From Gnetum montanum (taxonomy: Eukaryota; Streptophyta; Gnetopsida; Gnetales; Gnetaceae): DNA of 64,000 nt. The notes under the pieces were generated by a model. It did not search any database. It was not told the origin of the DNA and worked only from the letters and a program-made list of their open reading frames with translations. Every line of letters begins with the position of its first letter. Positions within the stretch are counted from its first letter, which is position 1. Where the stretch lies: positions 1,077,567-1,141,566 of the forward strand of contig MNCI01004656.1 in the NCBI GenBank assembly GCA_015680685.1. Direction: 5' to 3'. Shown piece by piece: positions 43,291 to 55,482 of the stretch. The position numbers and the translations under genes were made by a program.

Positions 43291-45179
43291 GCAACAAAAA
43301 GGATAAGTTGCACAAATGTAGGTAAAAAAGATAGAAAAGGACAATAATGTCCACAAAATATGGAGAGCCAAGTATCACCCATATTTCTAAAAAGCTATAG
43401 GGAGTATGTATTTACCAATTCCATGAATAGGTGCCCAAAATTTTGTAAGAGAAAAATAAACCTTCCAAGTGAAATTTAATCTTGAAGTTGAAGCAAAGGC
43501 TTAAGCAACATTTTTCTAAAATAGTAAGTCATTAGTAGTGCAAGGTGCTTGGAATTCAAATAATCTTCATTTTTATACAACATTATCAAATGGGTATGTC
43601 TTCATGATGAGGTAAATATAGCCATACAACTTCATAATGGAGAACCATTGATGTTAAATGTATACATTCCCATAGAGTAATCATGTTATTGCTTAAAATG
43701 TAGTGAGGAATGTATTGCATCCTCTAGTTAAGGCATGATTTTAAAAATTGAGAACTACTCTTTTGTAGTCAAAACAAGGAGCTACAATTAGTTCAATAAG
43801 AACCATCAACATTCAATTTTAAAGATCAAAGCTATGAGTGAGGCATGCATACTTCAATGTTTGTTCAAGGCAATGCAACATCCAAAACTATTGATTAAAA
43901 ATAAAACATGCTAATAAATATACATTAATACAATCCTTGAAATTCTCTCCTAATGTAAATATAATCACGTAAAAATATTTAGTATATACAAAATGTCAAA
44001 GATAGAGCATGTAGAAATAGGTGTTTCATCAACAAATAGGAAAGCAAGAATATTACAAGTGTTGCCACACATATATCAAGAACTTATTCAAGTTTTCAAT
44101 TAATATTTAAGCTTGAAGTAATGTGGGAACATTGATGAGCAAGTAGTCTATCTTCAAAATTAGCATGGATCTTCACCTTGGTAAATGAGCATATAGTAAT
44201 CTACAACTTAAGACCAGCCATCCCAAATTTCCAAAATTTGCATCTCAATGTAAATTATTCAATGAATAACTCAATCAAAAGCATAAATACTCAAAAAATG
44301 ATCATGGCCTTACTCATAATATCAACTACTTGATGTATAAAAATAGATACTTCATGCTTAAGCTTATGATTGAACATTGGATAGGTGGGCTATCAGTTGA
44401 AAATCCATGAGGACCAACATAGATTAATGTTGAAGACCAAAGATAGATCATAATAGAAATATGGCATCATGAATTTCTAAACTCAATTAAAATAAATCAC
44501 CACAAGAGAAATATGCATACTTAGTTTTCTATACAAAATATAACTTATGTTGATAGAGAACTAACTATATATATTTGATTAATCGTTAAATACCTATGAT
44601 AGTCCACATATGCAACATTTAATCATTTAAGACTTTGTCATCCCATTAAGTGTAAAATACCTATTGAAGATCTTTCCTTGATTATATTGGAATATCATTT
44701 CAATGCTTCTTGGCTCAAGTCTTCAAGGACTTCCCTTACATTTGTGTCCTCCAGGATGAAGATGAATAATGAGGAGTAGGCTCCTCCTACACATGTGCAG
44801 CTTTTCTTGGGCCTTTAAATTCTCAAAGTATTTCAAATAAAGTTTGCTTATTTAGATCCAAACCATATTATTGATCGAGGTTTTTCTCATATTATAAATG
44901 GAAAAAATCATTTCATAAAATATGAGCATGAAACATATCATCACAAGAAACTCAAATTGAGCAAGACAAGAAATCAAACTAGGGGAAATTATTACAAGTA
45001 CTATTATAAGTATTCAAAAAACCAATTAATCAATATAAGAAATGATCTAGACACTTATTCCACCATATATGATCTAGACATTGAACATTTTGGAAAATAT
45101 CCTATTAACTATTAAGCAAAGAGATAGAGACTTATCTTCACTTACCTTGCTTGTTGATAAATTGAGAAAATTAGTGGAG
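43291..45179. other. AT-rich interval where copia pol would be expected
   Basis: No integrase or RT motif is visible on either strand. If the gag relic and polypurine tracts belong to one element, pol has been lost or replaced here. Confidence 0.35.
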
Positions 45180-46000
45180 TTTGAGATGAGATTCCCTATC
45201 ATGAAGTACCTCCTCATCCTTAGGTTTTCTTTAATTAAATCTTGTATGTGATGTATCTATTTGTTCATGTCCCTTATGATAGAACCCTTGATCACTCCTT
45301 GCATTATTTTCAATACTCCATTTTTCTTCTTTCTCACTTATTGGTACATGCAAAATTTCCTTACTAAAGCCTCTTTGACAAGACCAAGCATTAATATTAT
45401 TGTGATTATCATAATTAGGAGCTTGCATCAAGCCACAATTTTTACATATAAAATCATTCTCATCCTTATGAGCAAAATTAACAAACCTTACTATGCTTTA
45501 CTTTGAGCTTGAAACTTCTAGTGTTGCTTCCTTTGAATTTTTTGGCTAATTTTCAAGAATTTCCTCATCTTGAATTTTGATGCAATCCTTGTTATAAGAG
45601 GTTAGTTGTTGAATCTCATATTTTATGTATGAGATCTCTTATTTCATTTCAACATGAGTAGCATTTAACTTAGAAAGCACTAGTTTCTTTTCCTTTTTAA
45701 TCAAATGATGTAAGAGAAAAATTTCTTCTGTAAATCCATTGTACCTCTCATCACACTTACCATGTTGTTTAGCCATATGTGGGGAAGATTCATTAGTAAG
45801 AATCATGTAGATAAGATGAGAATCTTTAGAAGAATTACATGCTTCTGCTTTAGTTTTCTCACCATCATCCCAACTTGTGTAAAAGTTGGTCTTTTTTGGT
45901 TCCTCATCATTGGATCTATTCTTTGGATGAAATTTTCTATCATTTGGATCACTAGGACATGTGAAGGCCATATGGCATCTTCCTCCACAAACCCAAAATT
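45180..46000 (-). pseudogene. SIRE/Maximus-like copia gag relic
   Basis: Minus-strand reading starts at a zinc knuckle, WVCGGRCHMAFTC (first Cys lost), near 45998-45950. It is followed by an acidic, Ser/Lys-rich region with TSWDDGEKTKAEACNSSKDS and HLIYMILTNESS that is very characteristic of the C-terminal part of SIRE-type gag proteins. Then come coiled-coil-like KLNATHVEMK and KIQDEEILE and a Cys pair in FICKNCGLM near 45440. The capsid N-terminus is missing upstream. Stops interrupt the frame. Assignment is from motif style; no pol confirms it. Confidence 0.55.
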
Positions 46001-46817
46001 CTATGGAAGGAAAATATAGATTAGAAGAATTAAAAAAATTTCTAGCTCTTACTCTACCTTTTAAGAAATTTGATCTTTATTATTGCTAAACTATTCTCCT
46101 ACAATGCTTGCCCAATGTCATAATCTAAGTGAAATCATAGGCAATGTGGAGTAAGAAAGGAAGACAACCCTATTCTTTATAATTTCTATTCATTAATACT
46201 TAGATCTGGAAACCTAGAGTATGATCATAGAAGAAGTGGGTTAAGTTCTAGAGGCCAACCTAGACTCCCCACAATGCCTACCCATCAAGCCCATTGAAAT
46301 GAATCATTAAGATGTTAGGAATGAAACAATGAAGATAAACAATGATTCCAAGATCATAAGAAAAACATAAAATAAATAACAAAAATAGTAATCTTAAGAT
46401 GATGACAAAAATGATGTGCTTTGCCTAATTTTAGATGAAATTAGATGTGTTTTAATGTGTTTAAGGTTTTCTAGGGCTGAAGAGAACCTATTTGAATACA
46501 AAATAAGGCTACAGAATTTAGTTTGGATTGCTTTTGAATGGCCCTAGTATAATAGATGTCTTTCTCTACAAGTAGATTTCTTTGGTACAGGACAAGATGT
46601 CCATTGATAGATGTATTTGACAAGATGTCTTCAATGTGAGAAAGATGTCTTCCTAACCTCCAAAATGTATTATTCAGTTAAAGATCGAAATGATAGCAAG
46701 AGATCCATAAAAAGGATAGCATGAATCAAGGATAAGAATGACAAAGTAGGAAGTAACTAAAGAATAATTGAATCATGAAAAACATACAAAGAAATAATCC
46801 TAGGACTAGTTAGTCTA
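46001..46817. other. Spacer with reiterated GATGTCTT words
   Basis: Words gatgtctttc, gatgtcca, gatgtattt, gatgtcttc and gatgtcttc occur within 46555-46655, echoing the cluster at 42640-42910. No gene. Confidence 0.4.
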
Positions 46818-47505
46818 CCTTAACAAAATAGATTGTAATAAGTTAGTATGCGACACATGAAGTTGAATGTCAAGGATTTAGATCACCATAAGAGAGGAAG
46901 AAATAAGTAATGAGTATGAGCAATTGATGGATGAGAGATAAGAGCTCATAATTAAATACAAGATTATAAAGCTCTAGCCAATATAGCAATAATTTCTTAC
47001 AATGGATTATCTCCTTAAGCAAAATCATGATAAATAAAAAAGTTCAATAAGAGTCTAGTAACTAATAAGAAATTCCTAGTTCACATAGGAAAGGATATGA
47101 AAGAAATAGTTATGAAAGATTAATGAAAACAAGATGTTTTTCCAAAACTTTGATGTTCCAGTTCACAGCATGTACCACCTTTCATCAACCTATTCTTAGT
47201 AAGAAATACTACAAAATTAATAACATCCAAATGCAAAAACTTAACAAAATAATATTAACAAAATATACTAATTGATATAAAAAAGAGAATTCTAAAGAGG
47301 AATATTTTTAGGAAGGAAGACCATAATAATACAAGGAAAGATAACTAAAAGATAATTAAAAGGTTTCATATATATAATGAAATACAAAATAGGAATGTTT
47401 TCAAGGTGATGAGATCAAATCATTCACAAGACAGAAATCAATCAAAAATCAATAAAAGTTAAAGATAGAATAGGGGGTCAAGAACATGGGGTATTATAGG
47501 TTTAA
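46818..47505 (-). repeat. Inverted-repeat arm 2 (LTR-like)
   Basis: Reverse-complement partner of 41272-41925. On the minus strand its outer edge reads TATAATACCCCATGTTCTTGACC. The ~4.9 kb between the arms includes the G-run cluster, polypurine tracts and copia gag relic. Confidence 0.7.
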
Positions 47506-48420
47506 ATTTATTAGTAATGGCTTTGGTAATAAAGTTATAAATGACATTTGAAAGAGTAATTGTGTGTCAATAACTTATGTTAGTGTTATATCATATTTTA
47601 GGAAAATGGTTAATAGCACCAACGTTGATAGCTTTGCCAAAGGATCCTTTATTAAGAGTGATGAATAATAAAATTACTATTTCAAAAGTGCTTCAATGTC
47701 ATAGCTTCATCAACTAAGCCTATGATGAGAACCTACATCTACAACGATGTATTCATAATAAATGCTTATAAATAAAGTTAATGTAATATGCTTATGGTTC
47801 TAGTGTGATCACTAATGTAGCTAAGATATTACCGCTTATTTACATAGCTTAGTAGTAGTCAATGAGTACATACACATGAGTTTAAATTAATTGGATGACA
47901 TCTTATTTGAGTAGCATTGTACATAGATACAATCCATGATTTACAATAAGATTAAGATTGATACATATTCAATACAACACTCTAACTTAGTGTAGAATTT
48001 ACTTTCAATGTAATTTATTTTCCACACAATTAGCTTAATATTTAGTCTTTTCTCATACATAGAATTTGATGGAACTAGTAGTATTAACTTGGAGTGTAAA
48101 AACATTTACTTGGTAATCCTAGTAGTGTTATTTCTTTATTTGCCTAGTAGCATAATGCTTGGTAATCCTAGTTACAAGTTGACTTTATGATGTATACTAA
48201 AAGTTGTGAATAAACACACATCACCATAAACTAGTTTAGAATTTTCTTTATTATTTATTAATTTAATTATTTAATTCCTTTAGTTTTTAATTACTTTTAC
48301 TAGAAGCTAAACAACATAATTAACTATACAAACTAAGGACCACTATGAGTATAGCTACAAAGATAGTGACATGTGATTCCATATTTAACTATCTAGATAT
48401 TACACTACTCTCATAGATCA
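47506..48420. other. AT-rich, no signal
   Basis: Only a 13-bp word, ttggtaatcctag, recurs (near 48110 and 48160). Confidence 0.35.
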
Positions 48421-49379
48421 TATAGTTGGGTGTTGGGTGTGCTGACCAAAATTCTTGAAGTGAGGCTAGAAGGGAAAAAAAATGCTGAAAGATTTCTGGA
48501 GAGACACAGTCCTCCCTGCCTTCGTGTAAGGGAAAGCTGAAAAAAATACGAAGGTAGAGTGCCTTGGATGGTCTACACGCAAATCAACCAAGGACTTCCC
48601 CAAGCATAAGCTATGGCTTGCACTGGGGTTATCGTAACTAGTGACATACGAAATGTAAACAAAGCGTAACTGTGATGGCATATACAGAAGTGTAAAATCG
48701 ATAAAAAATAGAGAAAACAATGTAATGTAAGACAATAATGAACTGTATTATATTTCTTAACAAGGATGTGAATCGGTCAAAGTGTAGTTGCTTATGTGGA
48801 TTGAATGTCAAGTGCTAAGCCCTAGGGTGATGCGTTCATAGGTGCTTGGATGCTAGGAGTCATGTGCACCTGGGCGTCCAAAGTGCGAGTCAATGCTTCC
48901 AAAGCCGTCAACCTCCAAAATTTTCAACCCCATTTATGTGAATGGATGGGGTCTTTATAAGGTTTGGCTAGGCTCGGGTGCAAAATTCATGGATGGAATC
49001 AATGGCTAAGAGATTGAGAGGAAAACAGATCATGTAACAGGTGTTTGATGGATAGCTATGTGTGAATTGGACGTGCGTAGGTAGGCTATGTTCTTGACTG
49101 GATGCTATGTATCTTACAGCGTGTATTGGCTTATGCAAGCTAGCTTACTCCCATAGAAGCAGATACAATTTGGAACATAAGAGCTTGAAAATCTCACAAA
49201 TGGTGAAAATTTACAATAAAAATGATAGTGTACAGCAAAAGAAATTGACTCCAACTCTCTTGGAGCTTCTCAATCCATGGATTGACTACTATAGGGTGCT
49301 GATGTGAATGGTTTTGTGGCTATTTGAGGCATTTCTATTCACAGAAGCTTCCAGCATGATTTTATTTTGTCTTGGTGTG
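48421..49379. other. Less AT-rich unassigned segment
   Basis: Composition changes abruptly near 48420, with words such as cctccctgccttcgtgtaagg and tgggcgtccaaagtgcgag, and tttataagg near 48954 that could be a TATA element. It may be part of an LTR or leader of an unknown element. No second copy is present, and the open frames at 48466-48735 (-) and 49107-49307 (+) carry no motif. Confidence 0.3.
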
Positions 49380-50065
49380 TCCTCACCATGTGTTTGGTGT
49401 ACTTTTCATTGGGTGTGATCAGTACTCATGTTGAACTCATGTTGCCAACATGAGCTTAGTGTGACCTGAGCATGACCTATGTGTGAGCAAGATGAAAATG
49501 ATACATTTCACATCAATTTTTGATCTTTGAAGCCCGTTCTTTGAGTACAACAATTTCCTAACTGTGGTTTACCCTGAGAGTGAACTGCATGTTGAAAACT
49601 AAGCATGGGTGTGCCTTGATTTAAGCCATTTTTGGTAGCTCACACTAGTCTCATGCTACCAGCGTGAGCTAATCATAACCCCAGCATGACCTGAGCATGA
49701 GTAAAAAAATATTTGTGATTTTGGACTTGAAGTTTGGAATTCTAGAGGCTAGGACTTGAAGTAGTCATCAAGGGTCCTTAAGGATGACTTGCATCTTCAA
49801 AGTCAAACCATTTTGACTAAGTTTTAAGGCTCTTGGAGTTTGTTCACGTTGGGCATGATCAATACTCATGCTGGACTCACGTTGCCAATGTGAGCTGAAC
49901 GTGACCTCAACGTGACTAAGGAAACTTGTTTAATTTGGCCCAAAATCCAAACTCCTGAATGCTGAAACTTGAAGTGGACAATAGTGGCCTTATGAAGATG
50001 ACTTGTACCCTTAGATTGTACCATGTTTGACTTGATCTCAAATTTGTTGGAGTTTCTCATGTTGA
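49380..50065. repeat. Three diverged ~220-bp repeats each with a hairpin
   Basis: Each repeat carries an inverted CTCATGTTG-C-CAACATGAG-type element: 49436-49454 (perfect), 49650-49668 and 49876-49894. Following sequence such as gagc.ta.cgtgacct.agc.tgac, and the intervening ttggacttgaagt...gatgacttg..tctt blocks, also recur. Spacing between hairpins is 214 and 226 bp. Confidence 0.75.
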
Positions 50066-50257
50066 GGGCAAGCTCAGCATGAGTTCCCAGGGTAAGCTCA
50101 GCATGAGTTCTTAGGGTAAGCTCAACGTGAGTTCCTAGGGAAAGCTCAGTGTGAGTTCCTAGGGCAAGCTTAGCATGAGTTCTGAGGGCAACCTCAGCGT
50201 GAGTTCCTAGGGCACACTCAGCATGAGTTCCCAGGGCAAGCTTAGTGTGAGTTCCCA
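50066..50257. repeat. 24-bp tandem array, eight copies
   Basis: Eight consecutive 24-bp units, consensus gggcaagctcagcatgagtt plus ccta, with one to four changes each. The unit includes CTCAgcaTGAG, a shortened form of the neighbouring hairpin, so it may be an amplified piece of that repeat. One minus-strand frame is open through all units as an octapeptide repeat (GTHAELAL-like) and on into an open stretch ending at 49866. Confidence 0.95.
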
Positions 50258-50329
50258 GGCCTTAGTAAAAATTTTTTTCCTCCCAAAAGCTTAAAAGACT
50301 CTGAGTTGTTCTCATTTAAAAATGTTAGG

Positions 50330-51513
50330 CCAAAATTTGGGTGTTTCACTAGGAACTTTCATTTCTCATCAAAGAACACTCTTATAAACATTATAAATAA
50401 TACATTAGAGTGTGAATCAAAATTTCATAAAAAAATCTACAAGAAGACTATCTATTCTAGGGGTTTTATTTTCATATAATTTGTTGTAAGGCCTTGGAAA
50501 GATCATCCTTGGAAAGAAGAGTGATATTAGTAAAAATAGAGCAATTATAACAAGTAATTTCTTCCAAGAATCTAGGTACTACAATTGAAAAAATATCTTT
50601 CTTACTAAAGATATTAGAATAATAATTAAAAAATGCTTATAAAATATCATTTTTGTAGGTCATGAAATGGTTATCAATCTAAATAGCTTTAATCTTCGGA
50701 GAATACCTTTAAGAAATTGAAAAAATTATTTAGTATCTTGATCATGCATCCTGATCCATGAAAGTGTAGCACAAAGGTGAACTCCTCTAGCTTCATAGTG
50801 ATCTATAATATGCAAACTTTCCTAAAAGAATTGAAGACTTGAAATTGAATGTCTATAGCCTATCCACTATTAATGACATTCTAAGAAATGAAAAATATTT
50901 TCTAATATTAGATTTATGTAGAGATATACAAGAAGCCATTAATTTTCTTGCATGTTTAGAAATATGTCAAAGACAATTACATGTATTAATTTACCAATCA
51001 ATCCAACCATAATATTTTATGAGCTTAGGGAAAAGATTCCAAATTTCATTAATGTAAGACATTACTTTTCTAGCTTTATTATAAGTGAATCAATCATAAG
51101 GGTTATATGAAAGATAGTTATGATTAGCATCATGTAAATTTAACTTGCTATTAAGTTACATCCAAAATGGAGTTTAGTACTATCTAAACGTCATCTTCTT
51201 CCACCACTCTTGTCTTTTGGATTCTCAATCATGTTAAAGTATCCTATAATAACATAAGTGACTATAGATAAGTTGTAACATAATTAGTTCTAGAGAAATG
51301 TTCTATTATTAAGATGATAGAAAGCATAAATGGAAATGAAACCCAAAATATCATTCACATATCAAACCTAAATCTATCTACAATAACTTAAATTATCACC
51401 ACCTTGATCAATAACAAACTCTTTTCATTTATTTAGAAGAAGGCTTACTAATCCATCTTGTCCACTCTTATGAGTTAAGGAAACACAATAATTATTAAAG
51501 AAACTAACTTATA
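50330..51513 (-). pseudogene. LINE ORF2 endonuclease relic, C-terminal part
   Basis: Apurinic-type endonuclease region on the minus strand. In order: SGQDGLVSLL near 51460, DILGFISIYA near 51340, GYFNMIENPKDKSGG near 51230 (usual GDFN...), LNSKLNLHDANHNYLSYNPY near 51150 (usual L.DaW......yT), NKARKVMSYINEIWNLFPKL near 51070 (usual R..SRLDRF..s) and KHARKLMASC near 50960. The D of GDFN reads as Y, and stops are frequent. The N-terminal half of the same domain lies beyond the gypsy insertion at 60609-60750. Reading breaks off at the repeats near 50330. Confidence 0.7.
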
Positions 51514-51518
51514 GTAGT

Positions 51519-52015
51519 TGTAACATTTTTTTTTGTTATTGAGGATGGAATTGTACTACAATAATGTAATTAACCTTCTAAAGAAGGGGTGCCTCATTAT
51601 GAGGAGTTGCAATTATTTGTGGTACCCCTTGGAAATGGGTTTGACCTAGACCATTAAGGGTCAAGCTTAGAAGTCATGCTAGCATCAAGTTGTGGAGCCA
51701 AGATTGGAAAGTGATAGGATGTAGGTGAAGTAGAACAATAAGGGACTAATCACCTCTTCAACTAGATAGCCTAACTATGGTGGGAGTGATAGATTGCCTC
51801 AATTACCTTAATTGTCATAGGAAGATAACTTAGAGAGTGTTACATTGTATCATCCATCTGAATAAAATTTTAGTTACCATCCTTCTTACTCAATTCAATT
51901 CCTCAAGATTATTTTCCAGGTAATTTGATTATATTTCCATTATAATTCCATGTGTAATATGTACTAATGTAATGAACGATCATGTTTTAATGACATATAG
52001 GAATAGGATGTTACA
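51519..52015 (+). mobile_element. 5' LTR of the chromovirus
   Basis: Starts TGTAACATTT and ends GGATGTTACA, with inverted ends TGTAACA/TGTTACA. It aligns with 60118-60606 throughout, for example at tatgaggagttgcaatta, cataggaagataact and gatcatgtttta. Confidence 0.88.
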
Positions 52016-52017
52016 TT

Positions 52018-52034
52018 TGGTAACAGAGAAAACC
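52018..52034 (+). other. Primer-binding site, initiator tRNA-Met-like
   Basis: TGGTAACAGAGAAAACC lies two bases after the LTR and resembles TGGTATCAGAGC, the complement of the initiator tRNA-Met 3' end. Confidence 0.65.
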
Positions 52035-52171
52035 ACGATTTAGGAGAAAAAGTGGAAGAGAATACTATTAAAATTTATCATTTTTTTATTATTATTATAT
52101 GGAAGTAATACATTAAACATGGAAATAAATGTGGGATACATTCAATGATATAGTAGAAAGTGGAACAAAAA

Positions 52172-54322
52172 TCAGTTATTTAGGTTGAAGACTTTGAGAA
52201 GATCAAAAATAGCCATGGACTGAGCCTCATGTTCCTTCTTCATAGCATATTTCTTATTGATTAGCACTTGGAATTTGGCCAAACCATCACACAATTGTTT
52301 TTTGTATTTGGTGGTACTCTTTACTGTAGCTTGTGCCTCATCCATGTTCACAAGTTCACCTCCCAATAAATTCACCTGAAGAGACCATTGGGCCACATCT
52401 TCCTATCATTCTTTTTCTTTCCTTTGCATACACAAGACAAGATTAAGGCTATGAGTGTAAAGATCATAATAGAAACAAAAAGAAGAAATAAAAAAATAGA
52501 ATAAGAATTATTTATGCAAACTTGATGATTCTCAACATAGAGGATGCATTCACAATTTAACAAATAATGAGCAAGACAAGTGACACTCTCTAATTCTCCT
52601 AAAAGCTATTTGAGATTTCTAATAACCTTTGGAACACCATTGGGAATAGGATGAAAAGAGGATGCAACACTAGCTTTCACTAAGTCATAATCTTCCTTAA
52701 AGTCCCTCAAGTGGTACAATTCTTCACGAATGGAGTAAGGTGTATTTCTCGTGATTTGTTCATCAGGATTCTGAAGAAGAACAAGTTCTTCCTTAGTAAT
52801 AGCCATCATCTATCCTAGCAAGAAAGGGGAACCCATGATGATGAAATAATGAGTTATGGGAATAGACCTAAGAATTGAAGATGTTGGCACAACGTGTGGT
52901 AAAGTACCCCTTAGTGGGATCACATGAGGAGAAGTCACATGTGGTGATTTCATTGGTGAAGATGTTGGAGTTTGTTTAAAGCTAGCATTTGTGGAAGTGT
53001 TTTTCCTTAATTACTAGATGAAATACCTCTAACCTAGAGATATCTACAATAAATTGAACATCACATAAAAAGAAGAAAAAAAAGGGAAGAATTCAAACTT
53101 TATATAATTGAATTTACCTCTAGTTCATTTTCCTTATCTTTTTTTAGCATCTAAAATGACCTTGTCATTAGAACTTTGGCTAGTACGTTGTTTCTAACAA
53201 AATAATTTATTAAAAAAAATATACAAATAGGCCACTCAAAAGAATATATATAAATAAATAAACAAATAAAAAAAATCTTACAACTAAGCTCTATTACCAC
53301 CACATCTTCCCTTCCTAGAGTTGTCCTAGCGCCTTCAAGAATTTGAGCACCTTCCATTGGTTTAGTCTGCATCTCAAATTGTACTACCAATAATTACATA
53401 AAAATAAATAATTAATAAATCAAAAAATATCAATAAAATAAATTAAGTATTATACCTCATTAATTTCCTTTGGATTTTAAATTTGTGTGAGAGTTCTTTG
53501 AACCTTTTTGACACCTTCAACCCAACTCTTTATAATTCTTTTTTCCTCAAGGTACTCAAAATAAGATTAGGATTGAAATAGTTAATACTATTAGTGGAAA
53601 AATTAAAACTTAAGATCAAAGTCATGATTAACAATACATAGGTGATGGTATATGGATTTGTAGGATCTCTCTTACTAGCCATAGCAAGCTCTGTAGTAAG
53701 AAATAAGGTCGACAAACAAAGAAAGTGACTAATCAAATACTCTACCATTTTTTGCACCATGAAGAAGATATATTGCAAAGGAGGAGACATGAGAACACTA
53801 AGATTTTCATAGGAATTTTCTATGTATAAATTAACATATGCAGAAATCAATATTATTATTAAAATCAACTTGGTGAAATTTCTTTTGAACCAAGGAAGAA
53901 TAAGAAAGATAATTTGTCATTTCTTTTTTTTTACAAACGTCTTTGAACTTAGCTAATTTCAAATCGTGATTAAACGGATCCTTCCCAACATGAAAACCCA
54001 AAGTAGTATGTATAACAGTAGGGGTAATCATTAGAGTTCCTAAAACTATTTTAGAAGGAGAATTATCCCAGGGATGATAACCATTGCATAGATCTCTTAA
54101 AGGATCCCTGCATTTGATAGTATTAAAAATTGGAAAAACAAATAACTCTGATAACCTTGAAGCTTTGAGATATTCAAAACCAACAACACCTAGCAAATTT
54201 TGAACTATATCAGTAACCTAAACTAGAATATTTTGATGCAACTCAATAGAAATAGAGGTAAAGCTATCTAAGGGAGAACTAGAAGTAGGAAAAGCTTAAT
54301 TAGAATATTTTGGAGTAGCCAT
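52172..54322 (-). pseudogene. Antisense, intron-containing ORF inside the chromovirus; unrecognised
   Basis: Starts ATG at 54322 (MATPKYSN), opposite to gag-pol. The first exon is best kept: NLLGVVGFEYLKASRLSELF, IKCRDPLRDLCNGYHPWDN and GTLMITPTVIHTTLGFHVGK, then (frameshifted) ELAMASKRDPTNPYTITYVL and LILSFNFSTNSINYFNP. Splice-like sites frame AT-rich introns: donor NEG|GTATAA near 53456 with acceptor TTGGTAG near 53373; a short exon with MQTKPMEGAQILEGARTTLG to donor TT|GTAAGA near 53284; acceptor TTTTGTTAG near 53191 then a ~76-bp exon to donor GAG|GTAAAT near 53115. Later pieces include EELVLLQNPDEQ near 52790 and a charged helical C-terminus ending at 52172. Function and family unknown; either an element-borne extra ORF or a captured or inserted gene. 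Confidence 0.55.
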
Positions 54323-55482
54323 GTCATAACTTACTATGCCAAAATCTCTCCCTCTAAAGTTTCTATGCAAGAATGGATGATTTGGGAAAAAGTACCTAGT
54401 TCCATAAATTTATAAGAACTCTAGTAGCAAAGATGATTAGAGAATAGTGAAGTATAATTTATATTAACATGTGGTTAATTATTAATTAACATTTAATTGA
54501 TGTTTAATTTTCTTGATTTTCTAGTTGAAAGGTTAAGTAAATAGGAGTTATCTTCTACTGAACATGTAGTGCTTTTTGAGATGATTTCAAAAGTGTCAAT
54601 TTCATTGGAATCCAACTTATGGTTTGGAGATACAACGTTTCTTATGTTGGGTGTAATTTATTGAAATTAAATTCCTTTTTTAAAAAAAAGGTAGCAATAG
54701 GAGGTTGTGAGTTCAAGCCCTAACTCCAAATCAATTAATATATGTATTTTAAGAAAATGTAGAATCTTGTGGAGGGTTGCTCATGCTTGCTTGGGTGGCA
54801 CAAGGCAAGAAGGTGGGGTGAGAACACTGTGCTCTTCAACTATTGCTTTGATGTTGTGTGAGCACACATGCACCTTTTTTACATAATGTAGACCACCTGC
54901 ATCATTAATGATGAGGCCCACTCCCCTTTGTTGGCCTTGTTAAGATCTTGTATCATAGTGTGTCCTCTATAGCTACCACTAAACATCGTTTGTTGAACTT
55001 GTCAAGATCCTCAGCTTGGGCTTTAGCAATTGGTAACCCATCAAACCCGAAGTAGTCCTCGTGCTAGATGTTGTAGAGGAACCACTAATACCATCATGGT
55101 CTCCATCATTAACCATGAGGTCACCATCTATTCCACCTACTGCTAGTGCTATGGTATCCTTCCTACATGGACACTATGGGCACTATGGAATCTTGCCTCC
55201 CATAGAGCTTCTTGGATATTGTAGAATCTCACCTCCAACAAAGCTCCATGGAAGCCACTTCTTGCTAGCAATGAAGATAAGAATTTCATAATTACTAGTA
55301 ATTGTGAATTTCACATCAATTAATGGAATATTTGAATACACCAGAAAAACTTTTAGAAAAACATAAATTTAAAACATGGAAAAAATTTACTACAAAAATA
55401 AGATTTCACACCTTGGTAGTAATGAAGATAAGAATTCTATATTTTGGCACCAATGTCTGGAACTTGAAGAGTACACTGGAGA
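54323..55482. other. Spacer between antisense ORF and gag
   Basis: The left part is AT-rich. From 54760 to 55270 it is less AT-rich and leaves a plus-strand open stretch (55061-55291) of low-complexity, Pro/Ser-rich type with repeated catggaa/cattagagctt words. Probably leader or upstream regulatory DNA of gag. Confidence 0.35.

Noticed and set aside
41272-47505. Interpretation as one ordinary LTR element
   Set aside because: The two LTR-like arms are in opposite, not direct, orientation, so they cannot be the pair of LTRs of one insertion.
50066-50257. CRISPR-like array of 24-bp repeats
   Set aside because: Units are directly adjacent with no spacers; a simple tandem repeat.
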